Origin: Pseudorhizobium tarimense
Lineage (GTDB): Bacteria; Pseudomonadota; Alphaproteobacteria; Rhizobiales; Rhizobiaceae
Direction of reading: 5' to 3'
Length of the DNA: 64,000 nt
NCBI RefSeq assembly: GCF_022968135.1
Contig: NZ_JALJRA010000009.1
Span: 62,001 to 126,000 of the forward strand
The notes beneath the pieces are model-generated. The model made no database searches. It was not told the DNA's origin and was given only the letters and a program-made list of their open reading frames with translations. Shown here piece after piece: positions 1 through 8,797 of the stretch. A program made the position numbers and the translations under genes. Position 1 is the stretch's first letter. Each line of letters opens with the position of its first letter.

Positions 1-52
1 GCAGCGCATGGGCCGAGGAGCAGAAATCGGCCTAGAGAGCTCGCAGTGATGG

Positions 53-937
53 CTATGGCAACTGGTAAGCGATAGCCAGCCGTTCCAGCGAACGGAGGAG
101 CAAAGCCTCTCCACCCGGAACCCAACCAAGAACGTGAATTGCGCTCGTGATCATCTCCCGTACGGCTCCTGTATCGGCTTGCCGCGGGAGGGGATGTGGG
201 CAGCGCGACAGGGCCTTCAGCGGCGCCAGGATCGTGGCGGTGTCTGTGACGACGTCGCTGACGTTGAAGCTCCCCTGTGCCTCATCATTCTGCAGCATCA
301 GCCGCACTACCGCTGCAACGTCCCCGCCATGGACCTCTGTCCCTGCACGAGAGGGAATGGGATTACCAGCGAGATAATCGAGAAACAGCGGGTCCCACTT
401 ATTCGGGCGGAGATCGCCGTACACGCCGGTGAGACGAAGGCTGGCGGTCCTGAAGTTGGGCGCTGACAACCGCGCCAGCGCCGCCTCAGCCTCAAGTTTC
501 GCCTGTCCGTAGAGCGAGTTCGGTGCGAGATCAGCGGTTTCGATCAGCGGCAAGCCATCGGCAAGTCCATCATAGACGGCGCGGCTGGAGAGAAAGATGC
601 AGCGGCGGACGCCGGCAGCCTTGGCTTTTTCAAAAACGCGGATCGTGCCGTCGACATTCAGGCTCCGGAACCGGCCAGGATCAGCTCCTTCGCCACCGCG
701 ATATTTTCCTGGAAGGTGATCCAAGGCTGCGTGAACGAAGGCATCGGCACCGTCGAAGGCATGTGCCTGAGCCGCAGTCGGGTCCAACGTCAGAGGCACG
801 AAGCGGGCTTGGCCGACGAACCAGCCCTCCGGCGGCGGTGTCCGTCCGCCGACGGTGACATCGTAGCCCGCTTCCAGCAGTCCGTTGACGATGTATCGGC
901 CGACCAGCCCGGATCCGCCGGCAACGAGCACCCGCAT
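53..937 (-). CDS. sqdC: SqdC-like NAD(P)-dependent epimerase/reductase
   Basis: This 294-aa extended short-chain dehydrogenase starts with a Rossmann GGSGLVG turn (residues 8-14) and carries a YGQAK catalytic Tyr/Lys pair near residue 143. It is the third gene of a minus-strand operon, 3 bases after sqdD. In Sinorhizobium the sqdBDC cluster makes the sulfolipid SQDG, and loss of sqdC in Rhodobacter leads to a sulfoquinovosyl-dihydroxyacetone product. The fold is seen directly; the SqdC name rests mainly on gene order. A generic NAD-dependent epimerase is the alternative. Confidence 0.8.
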   Translation of the reverse strand: MRVLVAGGSGLVGRYIVNGLLEAGYDVTVGGRTPPPEGWFVGQARFVPLTLDPTAAQAHAFDGADAFVHAALDHLPGKYRGGEGADPGRFRSLNVDGTIRVFEKAKAAGVRRCIFLSSRAVYDGLADGLPLIETADLAPNSLYGQAKLEAEAALARLSAPNFRTASLRLTGVYGDLRPNKWDPLFLDYLAGNPIPSRAGTEVHGGDVAAVVRLMLQNDEAQGSFNVSDVVTDTATILAPLKALSRCPHPLPRQADTGAVREMITSAIHVLGWVPGGEALLLRSLERLAIAYQLP

Positions 938-940
938 GGC

Positions 941-1795
941 CTAGCTCCGCGGGTTTGGTAGTTGTGTAGGGTCCGGGACCCGCCCTTCGTGGAAATCGCG
1001 CCAGAGATCGATCAGAGGGCGAAGCTGGTCCGCCTTTGGATGGTCTTCCTCCCAAGGCTTCTCATACTGGTAGTGCAGGATGGCGACGCTTCGCCAGTCC
1101 CACAGGGCCGGCATGTTGAACCAGACGTATTGCAGCATGTTCATGAACACCGGCAGGCCGTGCCAATCGGGGAAGAAACTTCCCAGAAAGGTCTGATCGG
1201 TGCGCCGCCAGAAGGCTCCGGGCTGATCCAGGCGCTGCAGCATCCGGTTGAAGGTATCCGCCGACGGTCGCGCAACGAAGACGCCGGAGTTGAGCCGATG
1301 GAAGTCGGCGAGGCTCTCGTAGACGTTCGGGGCGGCGGAGAATTCCGGGTAGCCGAACAGCTTGTCGACGTTCCTAAGCACGACTGCATCGGCGTCGATG
1401 AAAACGCAGCTAAGGTACTCGGTCAGCTGCCAGAGCCGCAGCTTGCAGAAATTGTCCAACGGTGTGTGGAAGTCAGGCTTCCGCCCCTTCGTGAACGGGG
1501 CGGCACCGTGGATGTTCTTGCGGGCGTGGCGCTCGTTGAAGGCCTCCGAAAGCGGCAGGTGGTCGACCTCGACGAGCCGGCAGCCAATATTGGCGAGGCG
1601 CCCGAGATCCGCCGTCTCTACTGCTCCGGTGTGAAGCACGACGATGTCAGCCGTGGTGCGGGTATGTCGCAATGACTTGGCTAATGCGGTGGCGCCCTTG
1701 GCGTAGTCTGCATTGGTAACCAGGGTGACGAAAGCGCGGTCGCTGCCGGCAGGGGAGGCGGGGCGAAGGCCCTGGGTACCGAAATCGGCCGGCAT
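941..1795 (-). CDS. sqdD: SqdD, glycogenin-like (GT8) glycosyltransferase
   Basis: A 284-aa family 8 glycosyltransferase. It has the metal-binding DAD motif in FIDADAVVLRNVDKL (about residue 140) and the LNSGVFV segment typical of glycogenin-like enzymes. Its ATG overlaps the sqdB stop codon by one base (TGATG), so translation is probably coupled. In the rhizobial sulfolipid pathway SqdD is the candidate transferase moving sulfoquinovose from UDP-sulfoquinovose to diacylglycerol. The family call is firm; the substrate is inferred from the sqdB neighbour. Confidence 0.82.
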   Translation of the reverse strand: MPADFGTQGLRPASPAGSDRAFVTLVTNADYAKGATALAKSLRHTRTTADIVVLHTGAVETADLGRLANIGCRLVEVDHLPLSEAFNERHARKNIHGAAPFTKGRKPDFHTPLDNFCKLRLWQLTEYLSCVFIDADAVVLRNVDKLFGYPEFSAAPNVYESLADFHRLNSGVFVARPSADTFNRMLQRLDQPGAFWRRTDQTFLGSFFPDWHGLPVFMNMLQYVWFNMPALWDWRSVAILHYQYEKPWEEDHPKADQLRPLIDLWRDFHEGRVPDPTQLPNPRS

Positions 1796-3015
1796 CAGGA
1801 GACCGACTTCAGCCGCTTGCCTTCAGGATCGTGTTCCACAGTGGCGGCGATGTCTTTCGTCCAGGCGGAGACGGCCGGAACGCGCGAGCGGTCGACGCGG
1901 TAGGCGAATTTTTTCGCCACGTCGACGATCTCCTCCAGCAGGCCTTCGCCGAGCGTCGTTGGTTGCAGGCCAAGCCCGAGGAACTTCTCGTTCTTGACGA
2001 CCAGGTCGTTCTCCGGCGCTTCCTTGCGCGGGTTCGGCAGCCAAGCGATCTCGGCCCCTGTCATCTTCGCTACCAGCTCGGCGAGATTGCGCACGCGGTG
2101 CGTTTCCGTCATCTGGTTGAAGATCTCCACGCGTCCGCCCCGCTGCGGCGGGTTCTTCAGCGCGATCTCGATGCAGCGGACCGAATCCTGGATGTGGATG
2201 AAGGCGCGAGTCTGCCCGCCCGTGCCATGGACCGTCAGCGGATAGCCGATCGCCGCCTGGATCAAGAAGCGGTTCAGAACAGTGCCGTAGTCGCCGTCGT
2301 AGTCGAAGCGGTTGACAAGCTGCTGGTGTCGACGGGTCTGCTCGGTATGGGTGCCCCAGACAATGCCCTGATGCAGGTCGGTGATCCGAAGGCCATCGTT
2401 TTTAGCGTAGAAGGCAAAGAGCTGCTGATCCAGGCACTTTGTCATGTGGTAGATCGAGCCAGGATTGGCTGGATAGAGGATTTCCTGGCTGACGGTGCGG
2501 CCATCCATCGTCTCGATCCCGACGGGCAGATAGCCTTCGGGAATAGCGGCACCCACCGTGGAATAGCCGTAGACGCCCATGGTGCCGAGGTGGACGAGAT
2601 GGGCATCGAGATCGAGCTCCACCATCGCGTTCAGCAGGTTGTGCGTCGCATTGACGTTGTTGTTGACCGTGTAGTTCTTGTGCCGGTCGCTCTTCATCGA
2701 GTAGGGCGCCGCACGCTGCTCAGCGAAATGGATGATGGCGTCAGGCCGGTGCTTGGCGAGCCAGCCCTTCAGGAGCTCGTAATCCTTCGCGAGATCGATC
2801 AGGTGGAAGTGGATGCGCCGGCCGGTTTCGGCATGCCAGACGCGGGTCCTCTCCTGGATCGAGTCCATCGGCGTCAGCGACTGGACGCCGAGTTCGGTGT
2901 CGATCCAGCGGCGGGAGAGATTGTCGAGGATATGCACCTCATGACCGGCATCGGACAGATGGAGGGAGGTGGGCCATCCGACGAAACCATCGCCGCCAAG
3001 GACTGCAATCTTCAT
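1795..3015 (-). CDS. sqdB: UDP-sulfoquinovose synthase SqdB
   Basis: A 406-aa enzyme that makes UDP-sulfoquinovose from UDP-glucose and sulfite, the committed step of SQDG sulfolipid synthesis. It has the GGDGFVGWP nucleotide-binding turn at residues 7-15, the LGTMGVYG active-site segment and the YHMTK catalytic pair, all as in SQD1/SqdB. I chose the ATG at 3015 because MKIAVLGGDGFVG is the family N-terminus and a GGAG ribosome site lies 7 bases upstream; the open frame continues upstream without family similarity. It is the first gene of sqdB-sqdD-sqdC and divergent from ybgC. Confidence 0.92.
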   Translation of the reverse strand: MKIAVLGGDGFVGWPTSLHLSDAGHEVHILDNLSRRWIDTELGVQSLTPMDSIQERTRVWHAETGRRIHFHLIDLAKDYELLKGWLAKHRPDAIIHFAEQRAAPYSMKSDRHKNYTVNNNVNATHNLLNAMVELDLDAHLVHLGTMGVYGYSTVGAAIPEGYLPVGIETMDGRTVSQEILYPANPGSIYHMTKCLDQQLFAFYAKNDGLRITDLHQGIVWGTHTEQTRRHQQLVNRFDYDGDYGTVLNRFLIQAAIGYPLTVHGTGGQTRAFIHIQDSVRCIEIALKNPPQRGGRVEIFNQMTETHRVRNLAELVAKMTGAEIAWLPNPRKEAPENDLVVKNEKFLGLGLQPTTLGEGLLEEIVDVAKKFAYRVDRSRVPAVSAWTKDIAATVEHDPEGKRLKSVS

Positions 3016-3131
3016 GAGATAACTCCGCTGTTTATCGGACCGAACTTCCTGATAGGGAGGTTTTGTGACAGAAGCACAATACCGCATGGCAACCATCCCG
3101 CCACCCGCTGATGACGACCGTCCACTAAGGC

Positions 3132-3596
3132 ATGACGATGACAGACGAGAATTTTTTGCTTTCCGGGCAGTTTAGCGATGCAGGCCACCGGCTGGTCCAG
3201 CGCGTCTATTATGAAGATACAGACTTTTCCGGCCTCGTCTACCACGCCCGCTACCTGCACTTCCTCGAGCGCGGACGCACCGATTACCTGCGCTGTCTCG
3301 GTTGCCAGCAGAGCGACCTTCTAGCGGCGGACGAGGAGGGGCTGGTCTTCGTCGTCCACCGAATGGAGATCGATTTCAAGGTACCGGCCAGGATGGACGA
3401 CGTGCTGACGATCCTGACAGCGACCGAGAAGGCAGGCGGCGCAAAGATGTTGATAAACCAGGAGATCCGCCGGGGCGAGACACTGCTGATTGCGGCCAAA
3501 GTCGTGATTGCTGTCATCAATCGGCAAGGCCGGCCGCGGCGCTTGCCGGAGGCGATCGCCCAGAAGTTCCTGGGGGTTCAAGCGCCGCCGCGATAG
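3132..3596 (+). CDS. ybgC: Tol-Pal associated acyl-CoA thioesterase YbgC
   Basis: A 154-aa hotdog-fold thioesterase of the 4HBT family. The catalytic Asp sits in YYEDTDFSGLVYHARYL (about residues 32-48), the usual YbgC signature, followed by the LERGRTDYLR segment. YbgC proteins hydrolyse short or long acyl-CoA thioesters and are linked to phospholipid metabolism. The gene is the customary first member of the tol-pal cluster, but about 660 bases separate it here from tolQ, so it may have its own transcript. Confidence 0.92.
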   Translation: MTMTDENFLLSGQFSDAGHRLVQRVYYEDTDFSGLVYHARYLHFLERGRTDYLRCLGCQQSDLLAADEEGLVFVVHRMEIDFKVPARMDDVLTILTATEKAGGAKMLINQEIRRGETLLIAAKVVIAVINRQGRPRRLPEAIAQKFLGVQAPPR

Positions 3597-3697
3597 TGGG
3601 GCGAGTCAGGCAGCTCCCAGCTTTCTCCGGTGCGCTTGTTCATGACCCAGTGATCGCGCCCGCTGATCTTCTGGCGGGCAAATCATCTGCGGAAAGC

Positions 3698-3988
3698 CTA
3701 GGCAGGTCTCGACCTCGTCTCCCATTTTGGATCTAGGAAGTGCTTCTTCTCGTTCGTAGGAGACCTGTCGCCCGCCGTGGCGTATTCGACGACGGTGCCC
3801 GACATGAAGGTTCGGGTCGTCACTGGCTTTCTCACCCATTCGTGGGTGAATGTCGGTGATGTGATGGTGACGCATTCTCTTGGTTGCCGGGGCAGGGACT
3901 GATTTTGCTGCGCATAAGCAGTTCCTTGGGAGAGGCTTGCGAGCAGGTGTAACGCGACTGGCCATGCGGTAAGCTTCACGATCTTCAT
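3698..3988 (-). CDS. Small exported protein, probably truncated by frameshift
   Basis: A 96-aa frame opposite the ybgC-tolQ gap. It begins with a convincing signal peptide (MKIVKLTAWPVALHLLASLS..AYA, about 26 residues), followed by a short polar mature part with one cysteine. It stops at a TAG near 3698. In the same frame after that stop (down to a TGA at 3578) the sequence again looks protein-like (GRDHWVMNKRTGESWELP). The intermediate frame (MGDEVETCLGFPQM) bridges the two, which suggests a compensating pair of indels in a roughly 137-aa gene. No family recognised; it may be a pseudogene. Confidence 0.42.
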   Translation of the reverse strand: MKIVKLTAWPVALHLLASLSQGTAYAQQNQSLPRQPRECVTITSPTFTHEWVRKPVTTRTFMSGTVVEYATAGDRSPTNEKKHFLDPKWETRSRPA

Positions 3989-4049
3989 TCCATAAGAACA
4001 ACTGCGCCAGCGTCTTGCGCAACGCCAGCGATACCTTGATCACACTTTC

Positions 4050-4057
4050 TTAACCAT
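4050..4057. promoter_or_regulatory. CtrA-like TTAACCAT half-site upstream of tolQ
   Basis: TTAACCAT matches the alphaproteobacterial CtrA recognition half-site and lies about 200 bases before tolQ. The same octamer occurs at 7998-8005 upstream of pal. Direct sequence match only; binding is inferred. The rest of 3989-4256 holds no gene that I can support. Confidence 0.35.
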
Positions 4058-4212
4058 AATGATGTCTTGTTGAAGCCCAAGGAATTTGTGCAATGCACGC
4101 CTTCCTTTGACCAAATTTGAAAGCGAGAAGCCAATGCTGAAAGCTCAGGGCACCTTGGGGTAGAAGAGCGCATCCGGCGGCCATGCACATCTCGCGAGAG
4201 CGCTTTTGAACC

Positions 4213-4233
4213 CGCCCGGTCCTGTGCCGGGCG
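4213..4233 (+). promoter_or_regulatory. GC-rich hairpin in the tolQ leader
   Basis: CGCCCGG and CCGGGCG form a perfect 7-bp stem around a 7-base loop, ending 23 bases before the tolQ start. There is no T-tract long enough for a normal terminator, so it could be an attenuator, an mRNA-stabilising stem or nothing. It is seen directly; its function is unknown. Confidence 0.35.
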
Positions 4234-4256
4234 TTTGGATTCGGGGAAATAGGTAG

Positions 4257-4976
4257 ATGGAAGAGGTAGGTTTGGCTGCGGCGACCCATGACGTCAGTCT
4301 CTGGGCGCTGTTCATGCAGGCTGGTTTCGTCGTCAAGTTGGTCATGCTAGGTCTGATCGGAGCATCGGTCTGGACCTGGGCCATCGTCATCGACAAGTAT
4401 GTGAGCTTCGGCAAGGCCAAGCGTCAGTTCGACCAGTTCGAGCAGGTGTTCTGGTCCGGCCAGTCGCTCGAGGAGCTTTACCGCACGCTGGCCGAGCGCC
4501 AGAACGGGGGTCTCTCAGCCATCTTCGTCGCCGCCATGCGTGAATGGAAGAAGAGCTTCGAGCGCGGTGCGCGCTCGCCGATCGGCCTGCAGATGCGCAT
4601 CGATCGGGCAATGGACGTCACCATGGCGCGCGAGAGCGAAAGCTACGAAGCCCGCCTCGGGTCGCTGGCGACCATTGGCTCGGCCGCTCCCTTCATCGGT
4701 CTTTTCGGAACGGTCGTCGGTATCATGACCTCGTTCCAGGCGATCGCGGGTTCCAAGTCGACCAACCTTGCGGTTGTTGCGCCCGGTATTGCCGAGGCGC
4801 TTCTGGCAACAGCGATCGGCCTGGTTGCCGCTATCCCGGCAGTTATCGCCTACAACAAGTTCTCCGCCGATGCCGGCAAGCTGTCGGCCCGCATGGAAGG
4901 CTTCGCCGACGAATTCTCCGCCATCCTCTCGCGGCAGATCGACGAGAAACTGCAGCCGCGCCAGGCTGCGCAGTAA
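4257..4976 (+). CDS. tolQ: TolQ, inner-membrane proton-channel subunit
   Basis: A 239-aa member of the TolQ/ExbB/MotA family. The first membrane segment (about residues 18-42, [20 protein letters not shown]) precedes a long cytoplasmic stretch. Two more spans follow: [17 protein letters not shown] (about 140-160) and the alanine-rich [17 protein letters not shown] (about 182-200). With TolR it uses the proton gradient to drive TolA, which pulls on the outer membrane during constriction. It heads tolQ-R-A-B, with tolR 24 bases downstream. Confidence 0.95.
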   Translation: MEEVGLAAATHDVSLWALFMQAGFVVKLVMLGLIGASVWTWAIVIDKYVSFGKAKRQFDQFEQVFWSGQSLEELYRTLAERQNGGLSAIFVAAMREWKKSFERGARSPIGLQMRIDRAMDVTMARESESYEARLGSLATIGSAAPFIGLFGTVVGIMTSFQAIAGSKSTNLAVVAPGIAEALLATAIGLVAAIPAVIAYNKFSADAGKLSARMEGFADEFSAILSRQIDEKLQPRQAAQ

Positions 4977-5000
4977 CGCAGCCGGGAAGGAGCCAGTCTC

Positions 5001-5450
5001 ATGGGTATGTTAGTCGGTGCGAAGGGTTCTGGCGGTGGGCGCAGACGGCGCGGGCGCAAGCACGGTCCGGTCAGCGAAATCAACGTCACGCCGCTCGTCG
5101 ACGTCATGCTGGTGCTCCTGATCATCTTCATGGTGGCAGCGCCGATGATGACCGTCGGCGTGCCCATTGACCTGCCGGAAACGCAGGCGAAGGCGATGAA
5201 TGCCGATACGCAGCCGATCACAGTCTCGGTCAACCCGGCTGGCGAGATCTACCTGCAGGAAACGGCGATCGGGATTGACGAGGTGGTGCCGAAGCTCGAG
5301 GCGATCGCCACCACCGGCTACAACGAACGCATCTATGTCCGTGGTGACACCACTGCCGCCTATGGCGTGGTGATGAAGGTAATGGCGCGCATTTCCGCAG
5401 CCGGTTTCAAGAACATCGGTCTTGTCACGCTGCAGGAACAGGAGCAGTGA
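5001..5450 (+). CDS. tolR: TolR, inner-membrane stator partner
   Basis: A 149-aa ExbD/TolR protein with a basic glycine/arginine-rich cytoplasmic N-terminus and one membrane span, [15 protein letters not shown] (about residues 33-50). The essential Asp lies in PLVDVML, and a periplasmic domain ends the protein. It couples proton flow through TolQR to TolA. tolA starts 10 bases after its stop. Confidence 0.95.
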   Translation: MGMLVGAKGSGGGRRRRGRKHGPVSEINVTPLVDVMLVLLIIFMVAAPMMTVGVPIDLPETQAKAMNADTQPITVSVNPAGEIYLQETAIGIDEVVPKLEAIATTGYNERIYVRGDTTAAYGVVMKVMARISAAGFKNIGLVTLQEQEQ

Positions 5451-5460
5451 TCGGTTCGCG

Positions 5461-6582
5461 ATGAAGGGAAGTCTGGGGACATCTCTGGTTTTGCACACCA
5501 TGGTGCTTGGCTGGGCGCTTGTTTCGCTCAGCGCGCCTGCGTCTTTCGACGTGGCCGAAGTGGAAGCGCTGCCGGTCGATATCATCCCGGTAGAGTCGAT
5601 CACGCAGATCCAGCAGGGCGACAAGAAGGCGCCGCTCGCCGAGAAGGCCGCCCCTGTCCCGACCACCAAGCCTAATATCGTCGAGAACGCCGAAAATGTC
5701 GGCGACAATGAGGTCGACCTGAAGTCTCCGCCGACCCCGGTCAAGCGCCCGGTCGAGACGGAGGTCGCGGCCGCGCCGGAAAAGACGGAAAAGCCGCTTC
5801 CGGATCCCACGACCGAGACGAACGACATCAAGGACATCGTTCCGGAAGAAACCGCACCGAAGCCGACAGACGTTGCGGCGCTGCCGGAGGCGAAGCCCGA
5901 GACCACACCGCAGCCCACGCCCGAACCGATTCCGGAGCCGGCGCCAGAAGAAACAACCGCGGAAGAACTGCCGCTCCCGGATTCCGTACCGGTTCCGGCC
6001 GCGCGCCCGAAGCCTGAGCCGCCGAAGGAGCAGGCCAAGCCTGTCGAGAAGCCTGCGGAGAAGAAGCCGGAGACACCGAAGGCTGCCGAAAAGCCGACGG
6101 ACAAGAAGGTGGCCGAGAAGAAGCAGGAAAGCGCAAAGTCGACCTCCTCGAAGGACAGCGACTTCAATGCCGACGAGATCGCCGCCCTCCTCAACAAGCA
6201 GGAGGCTGCCGGCGGTGGCGCGAAGCGCTCGGCCGAAACCGCAGCTCTCGGTGGCAAGAAGACAACCGCCGGCTCGACGCTGAGTCAGAGCGAGATGGAC
6301 GCCCTGCGCGGGCAGATCCAGAATAACTGGTCGATCATCGCCGGCATCGAAGGTGCGGAAGGCGTGATCATCACCGTTTCCATGAAGCTGGACGAGACCG
6401 GCGCCATCATTGGCCGGCCGGAAGTCTCCGCAACCGGTGGGTCGGACACCGCCCGCCGCACCCTGGAAGGCAGTGCACTTCGCGCCGTGATGCGCTCGGC
6501 GCCCTTCAAGAACCTCCCTGTCGAAAAATACGATGCCTGGAGCGAGGTCGTCGTGAATTTCGATCCCAGCGAAATGCTGTAA
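5461..6582 (+). CDS. tolA: TolA, periplasm-spanning energy transducer
   Basis: A 373-aa protein laid out as TolA: an N-terminal membrane anchor (about residues 1-25), a long Pro/Lys/Glu-rich low-complexity domain (about 60-235), and a compact C-terminal TolA/TonB-like domain from [15 protein letters not shown] onward. I place the start at 5461, where [12 protein letters not shown] begins the anchor; an upstream in-frame start inside tolR would add 13 residues. The central domain is proline-rich rather than the Ala/Lys helix of E. coli, as is common in rhizobia. The rank order tolQ-R-A-B supports the call. Confidence 0.9.
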   Translation: MKGSLGTSLVLHTMVLGWALVSLSAPASFDVAEVEALPVDIIPVESITQIQQGDKKAPLAEKAAPVPTTKPNIVENAENVGDNEVDLKSPPTPVKRPVETEVAAAPEKTEKPLPDPTTETNDIKDIVPEETAPKPTDVAALPEAKPETTPQPTPEPIPEPAPEETTAEELPLPDSVPVPAARPKPEPPKEQAKPVEKPAEKKPETPKAAEKPTDKKVAEKKQESAKSTSSKDSDFNADEIAALLNKQEAAGGGAKRSAETAALGGKKTTAGSTLSQSEMDALRGQIQNNWSIIAGIEGAEGVIITVSMKLDETGAIIGRPEVSATGGSDTARRTLEGSALRAVMRSAPFKNLPVEKYDAWSEVVVNFDPSEML

Positions 6583-6602
6583 AAGCTGAAAGGCTGAACA
6601 TA

Positions 6603-7907
6603 ATGATGAAACGCACATTCATCCGCCTGATGATCGCGTTTGCCGGCATGGCGATGTCCTTTGCCCCGGCTTACGCGCTGGTGGAGATCAACATCAACAA
6701 GGGCAATGTCGAGCCGCTGCCGATCGCCGTTACCGACTTCCAGTCTGGCAACGAGCTCGGCGCGCAGATCAGCCAGGTCATCGCAGCTGACCTGCAGCGC
6801 TCGGGGCTGTTTGCGCCGGTCAACAAGGCCGCCTTCATCGAGAAGATTTCCAACCCCGACCAGCAGCCCCGCTTCGAGGACTGGAAGGTCATTAACGCCC
6901 AGGCGCTGGTGACCGGCCGGGTGACACGCGAAAGCGACGGCCGCCTGCGCGCCGAGTTCCGCCTGTGGGATACTTTTGCCGGCCAGCAGATGACCGGCCA
7001 GCAGTTCTTCACCCAGCCGGAGAATTGGCGCCGCGTCGCGCACATCATCGCGGACGCCATCTACGAGCGCGTCACGGGCGAGAAGGGCTATTTCGACACG
7101 CGCGTCGTCTTCGTTTCCGAAAGCGGCCCGAAGACCGCCCGGCAGCGCCAGCTCGCCATCATGGACCAGGACGGCTTCAACGTTCGCCAGCTGACCAACA
7201 GCAACGACATCGTGCTGACGCCGCGGTTCTCGCCGAACCGTCAGGAAATCACCTACATGTCGTTCGAAGGCGATCAGCCTCGCGTCTACCTGCTGCAGCT
7301 GGAAACCGGGCAGCGTGAGGTTGTCGGGAACTTCCCTGGCATGACCTTTGCCCCGCGCTTCTCGCCGGACGGGCAGAAGGTGATCATGAGCCTTCAGCAG
7401 GAAGGCAACTCCAACATCTACACGATGGACCTGCGTTCGCGCACGACGACGCGGCTCACCAATACGGCCGCGATCGACACCTCGCCGTCCTATTCGCCGG
7501 ATGGCACGCGCATCGTTTTTGAAAGTGACCGCGGCGGGCGTCAGCAGCTTTACGTCATGGGTGCGGACGGCTCGGGCCAGACCCGCATCTCCTTCGGCGA
7601 TGGTTCCTATTCGACCCCGGTCTGGTCCCCACGTGGAGACCTGATCGCCTTCACAAAGCAGTCGGGCGGCAAGTTCTCGATCGGCGTGATGAAGCCGGAC
7701 GGTTCGGGCGAGCGGATTCTCACCACCGGCTTCCACAATGAAGGCCCGACCTGGGCGCCTAACGGCCGTGTGCTGATGTTCTTCCGGCAAAATGCAGGCG
7801 CTGGCGGGCCGCAGCTCTACTCGATCGATCTGACCGGCTACAACGAACAGCTGATCAAGACGCCGGCCTTCGCGTCCGACCCGGCCTGGTCGCCTCTCCT
7901 CGAATAG
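6603..7907 (+). CDS. tolB: TolB, periplasmic beta-propeller protein
   Basis: A 434-aa exported protein with a signal peptide (about residues 1-25, ending SFAPAYA). The N-terminal alpha/beta domain starts near LPIAVTDF. The C-terminal WD40-like PD40 repeats are marked by recurring [24 protein letters not shown] and WAPNGRVL strands. It binds Pal and is released by TolA. Length and order (after tolA, before pal) match the family. Confidence 0.95.
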   Translation: MMKRTFIRLMIAFAGMAMSFAPAYALVEININKGNVEPLPIAVTDFQSGNELGAQISQVIAADLQRSGLFAPVNKAAFIEKISNPDQQPRFEDWKVINAQALVTGRVTRESDGRLRAEFRLWDTFAGQQMTGQQFFTQPENWRRVAHIIADAIYERVTGEKGYFDTRVVFVSESGPKTARQRQLAIMDQDGFNVRQLTNSNDIVLTPRFSPNRQEITYMSFEGDQPRVYLLQLETGQREVVGNFPGMTFAPRFSPDGQKVIMSLQQEGNSNIYTMDLRSRTTTRLTNTAAIDTSPSYSPDGTRIVFESDRGGRQQLYVMGADGSGQTRISFGDGSYSTPVWSPRGDLIAFTKQSGGKFSIGVMKPDGSGERILTTGFHNEGPTWAPNGRVLMFFRQNAGAGGPQLYSIDLTGYNEQLIKTPAFASDPAWSPLLE

Positions 7908-7997
7908 TGGCAACAACCGGACGAAGAGGCTGCACCCGCCTCTTTGCCGCCCTATTCTCCTGAAAAAGGAGCGGGGAAGGGACATCGAATCGGTTTG

Positions 7998-8005
7998 TTA
8001 ACCAT
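7998..8005. promoter_or_regulatory. CtrA-like TTAACCAT half-site upstream of pal
   Basis: A second exact TTAACCAT octamer, 78 bases before the pal start in the 175-base tolB-pal gap, next to a 16-base palindrome. It suggests that pal can be transcribed apart from tolQRAB. Binding by CtrA is inference. Confidence 0.35.
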
Positions 8006-8022
8006 ATGTGTTTCATGGGATT

Positions 8023-8038
8023 TAACCGAGCTCGGTTA
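8023..8038. promoter_or_regulatory. Perfect 16-bp palindrome before pal
   Basis: TAACCGAGCTCGGTTA reads identically on both strands, with no mismatch, 45 bases before the pal ATG. Its length and position suggest an operator for a dimeric regulator over the pal promoter. No regulator is identified in the window. Confidence 0.45.
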
Positions 8039-8082
8039 GAGTCTGGCAACTCTATTTACGTTGATCTAAGGAGAGACCGGCT

Positions 8083-8622
8083 ATGGGCCGCACTGATACT
8101 TCGGCAATGAGCCGCATGCAGACACTCGCTCGCAACCCGGCCGTCGTCGCATTGGCGCTGACGCTGGCACTTGCTGGCTGCGCCAACAAGAAGAACCTGC
8201 CGAACAATGCCGGCGATCTCGGCCTCGGCGGCGCAGGTGCGGGTGCTGCGACACCTGGCTCCACTCAGGACTTCACCGTCAATGTCGGCGACCGCATCTT
8301 CTTCGACACGGACTCGACCACGATCCGCGCTGACGCCCAGCAGACGCTTGACCGCCAGGCACAGTGGCTGTCCCGCTACCCGAACTACGCCATTACCGTC
8401 GAAGGCCATGCTGACGAACGCGGTACTCGCGAGTACAATCTTGCTCTCGGTGCGCGTCGTGCGGCCGCGACGAAGGAATATCTGGCGGCACGCGGCGTTC
8501 CGGCTAACCGGATCCGCACCATCTCCTACGGCAAGGAAAAGCCAGTCGCGGTCTGCGACGATATTTCCTGCTGGTCGCAGAACCGTCGCGCTGTCACGGT
8601 TCTCGGTGGCGCCGGCATGTAA
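8083..8622 (+). CDS. pal: Pal, peptidoglycan-associated lipoprotein
   Basis: A 179-aa lipoprotein. The N-terminal region ends in the lipobox LALAGC with the lipidated Cys at residue 33. The C-terminal OmpA-like domain has IFFDTDSTTI and the peptidoglycan-binding GHADERGTREYNLALGARRA signature. The ATG at 8083 has an AAGGAG ribosome site upstream; an internal ATG at 8107 is an alternative. Pal anchors the outer membrane to the wall and partners with TolB and TolA. Confidence 0.95.
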   Translation: MGRTDTSAMSRMQTLARNPAVVALALTLALAGCANKKNLPNNAGDLGLGGAGAGAATPGSTQDFTVNVGDRIFFDTDSTTIRADAQQTLDRQAQWLSRYPNYAITVEGHADERGTREYNLALGARRAAATKEYLAARGVPANRIRTISYGKEKPVAVCDDISCWSQNRRAVTVLGGAGM

Positions 8623-8648
8623 TCGGCGTTGAAACGGACGCAAGCGTG

Positions 8649-8675
8649 AAGGCGGTTCTTCAGAGCCGCCTTTTC
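8649..8675 (+). terminator. Rho-independent terminator after pal
   Basis: AAGGCGG and CCGCCTT form a 7-bp stem around a 10-base loop, followed by a T-rich tail (TTTTCGTTTT). It ends the tol-pal transcript before cpoB. Confidence 0.7.
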
Positions 8676-8797
8676 GTTTTCCATAGTTTGGCCGAACTTG
8701 CGTTGATTTTAGGCGCCGAGCTCAGTTGCTTTTTGGCGTGGATTGACAAAATCTGCAGTCACGCCAAATCGGCGCAGATCAAGGCAGGACGGACAAC

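Noticed and set aside
5010-6257. Long Ser/Gly-rich open frame antisense to tolR-tolA
   Set aside because: It is the mirror of the Pro/Lys/Glu-rich TolA linker; low-complexity GC-rich coding DNA opens the opposite strand. No ribosome site or family similarity.
6285-7985. 566-aa open frame antisense to tolB
   Set aside because: tolB has a signal peptide and PD40 repeats; the opposite frame is a GC-bias shadow.
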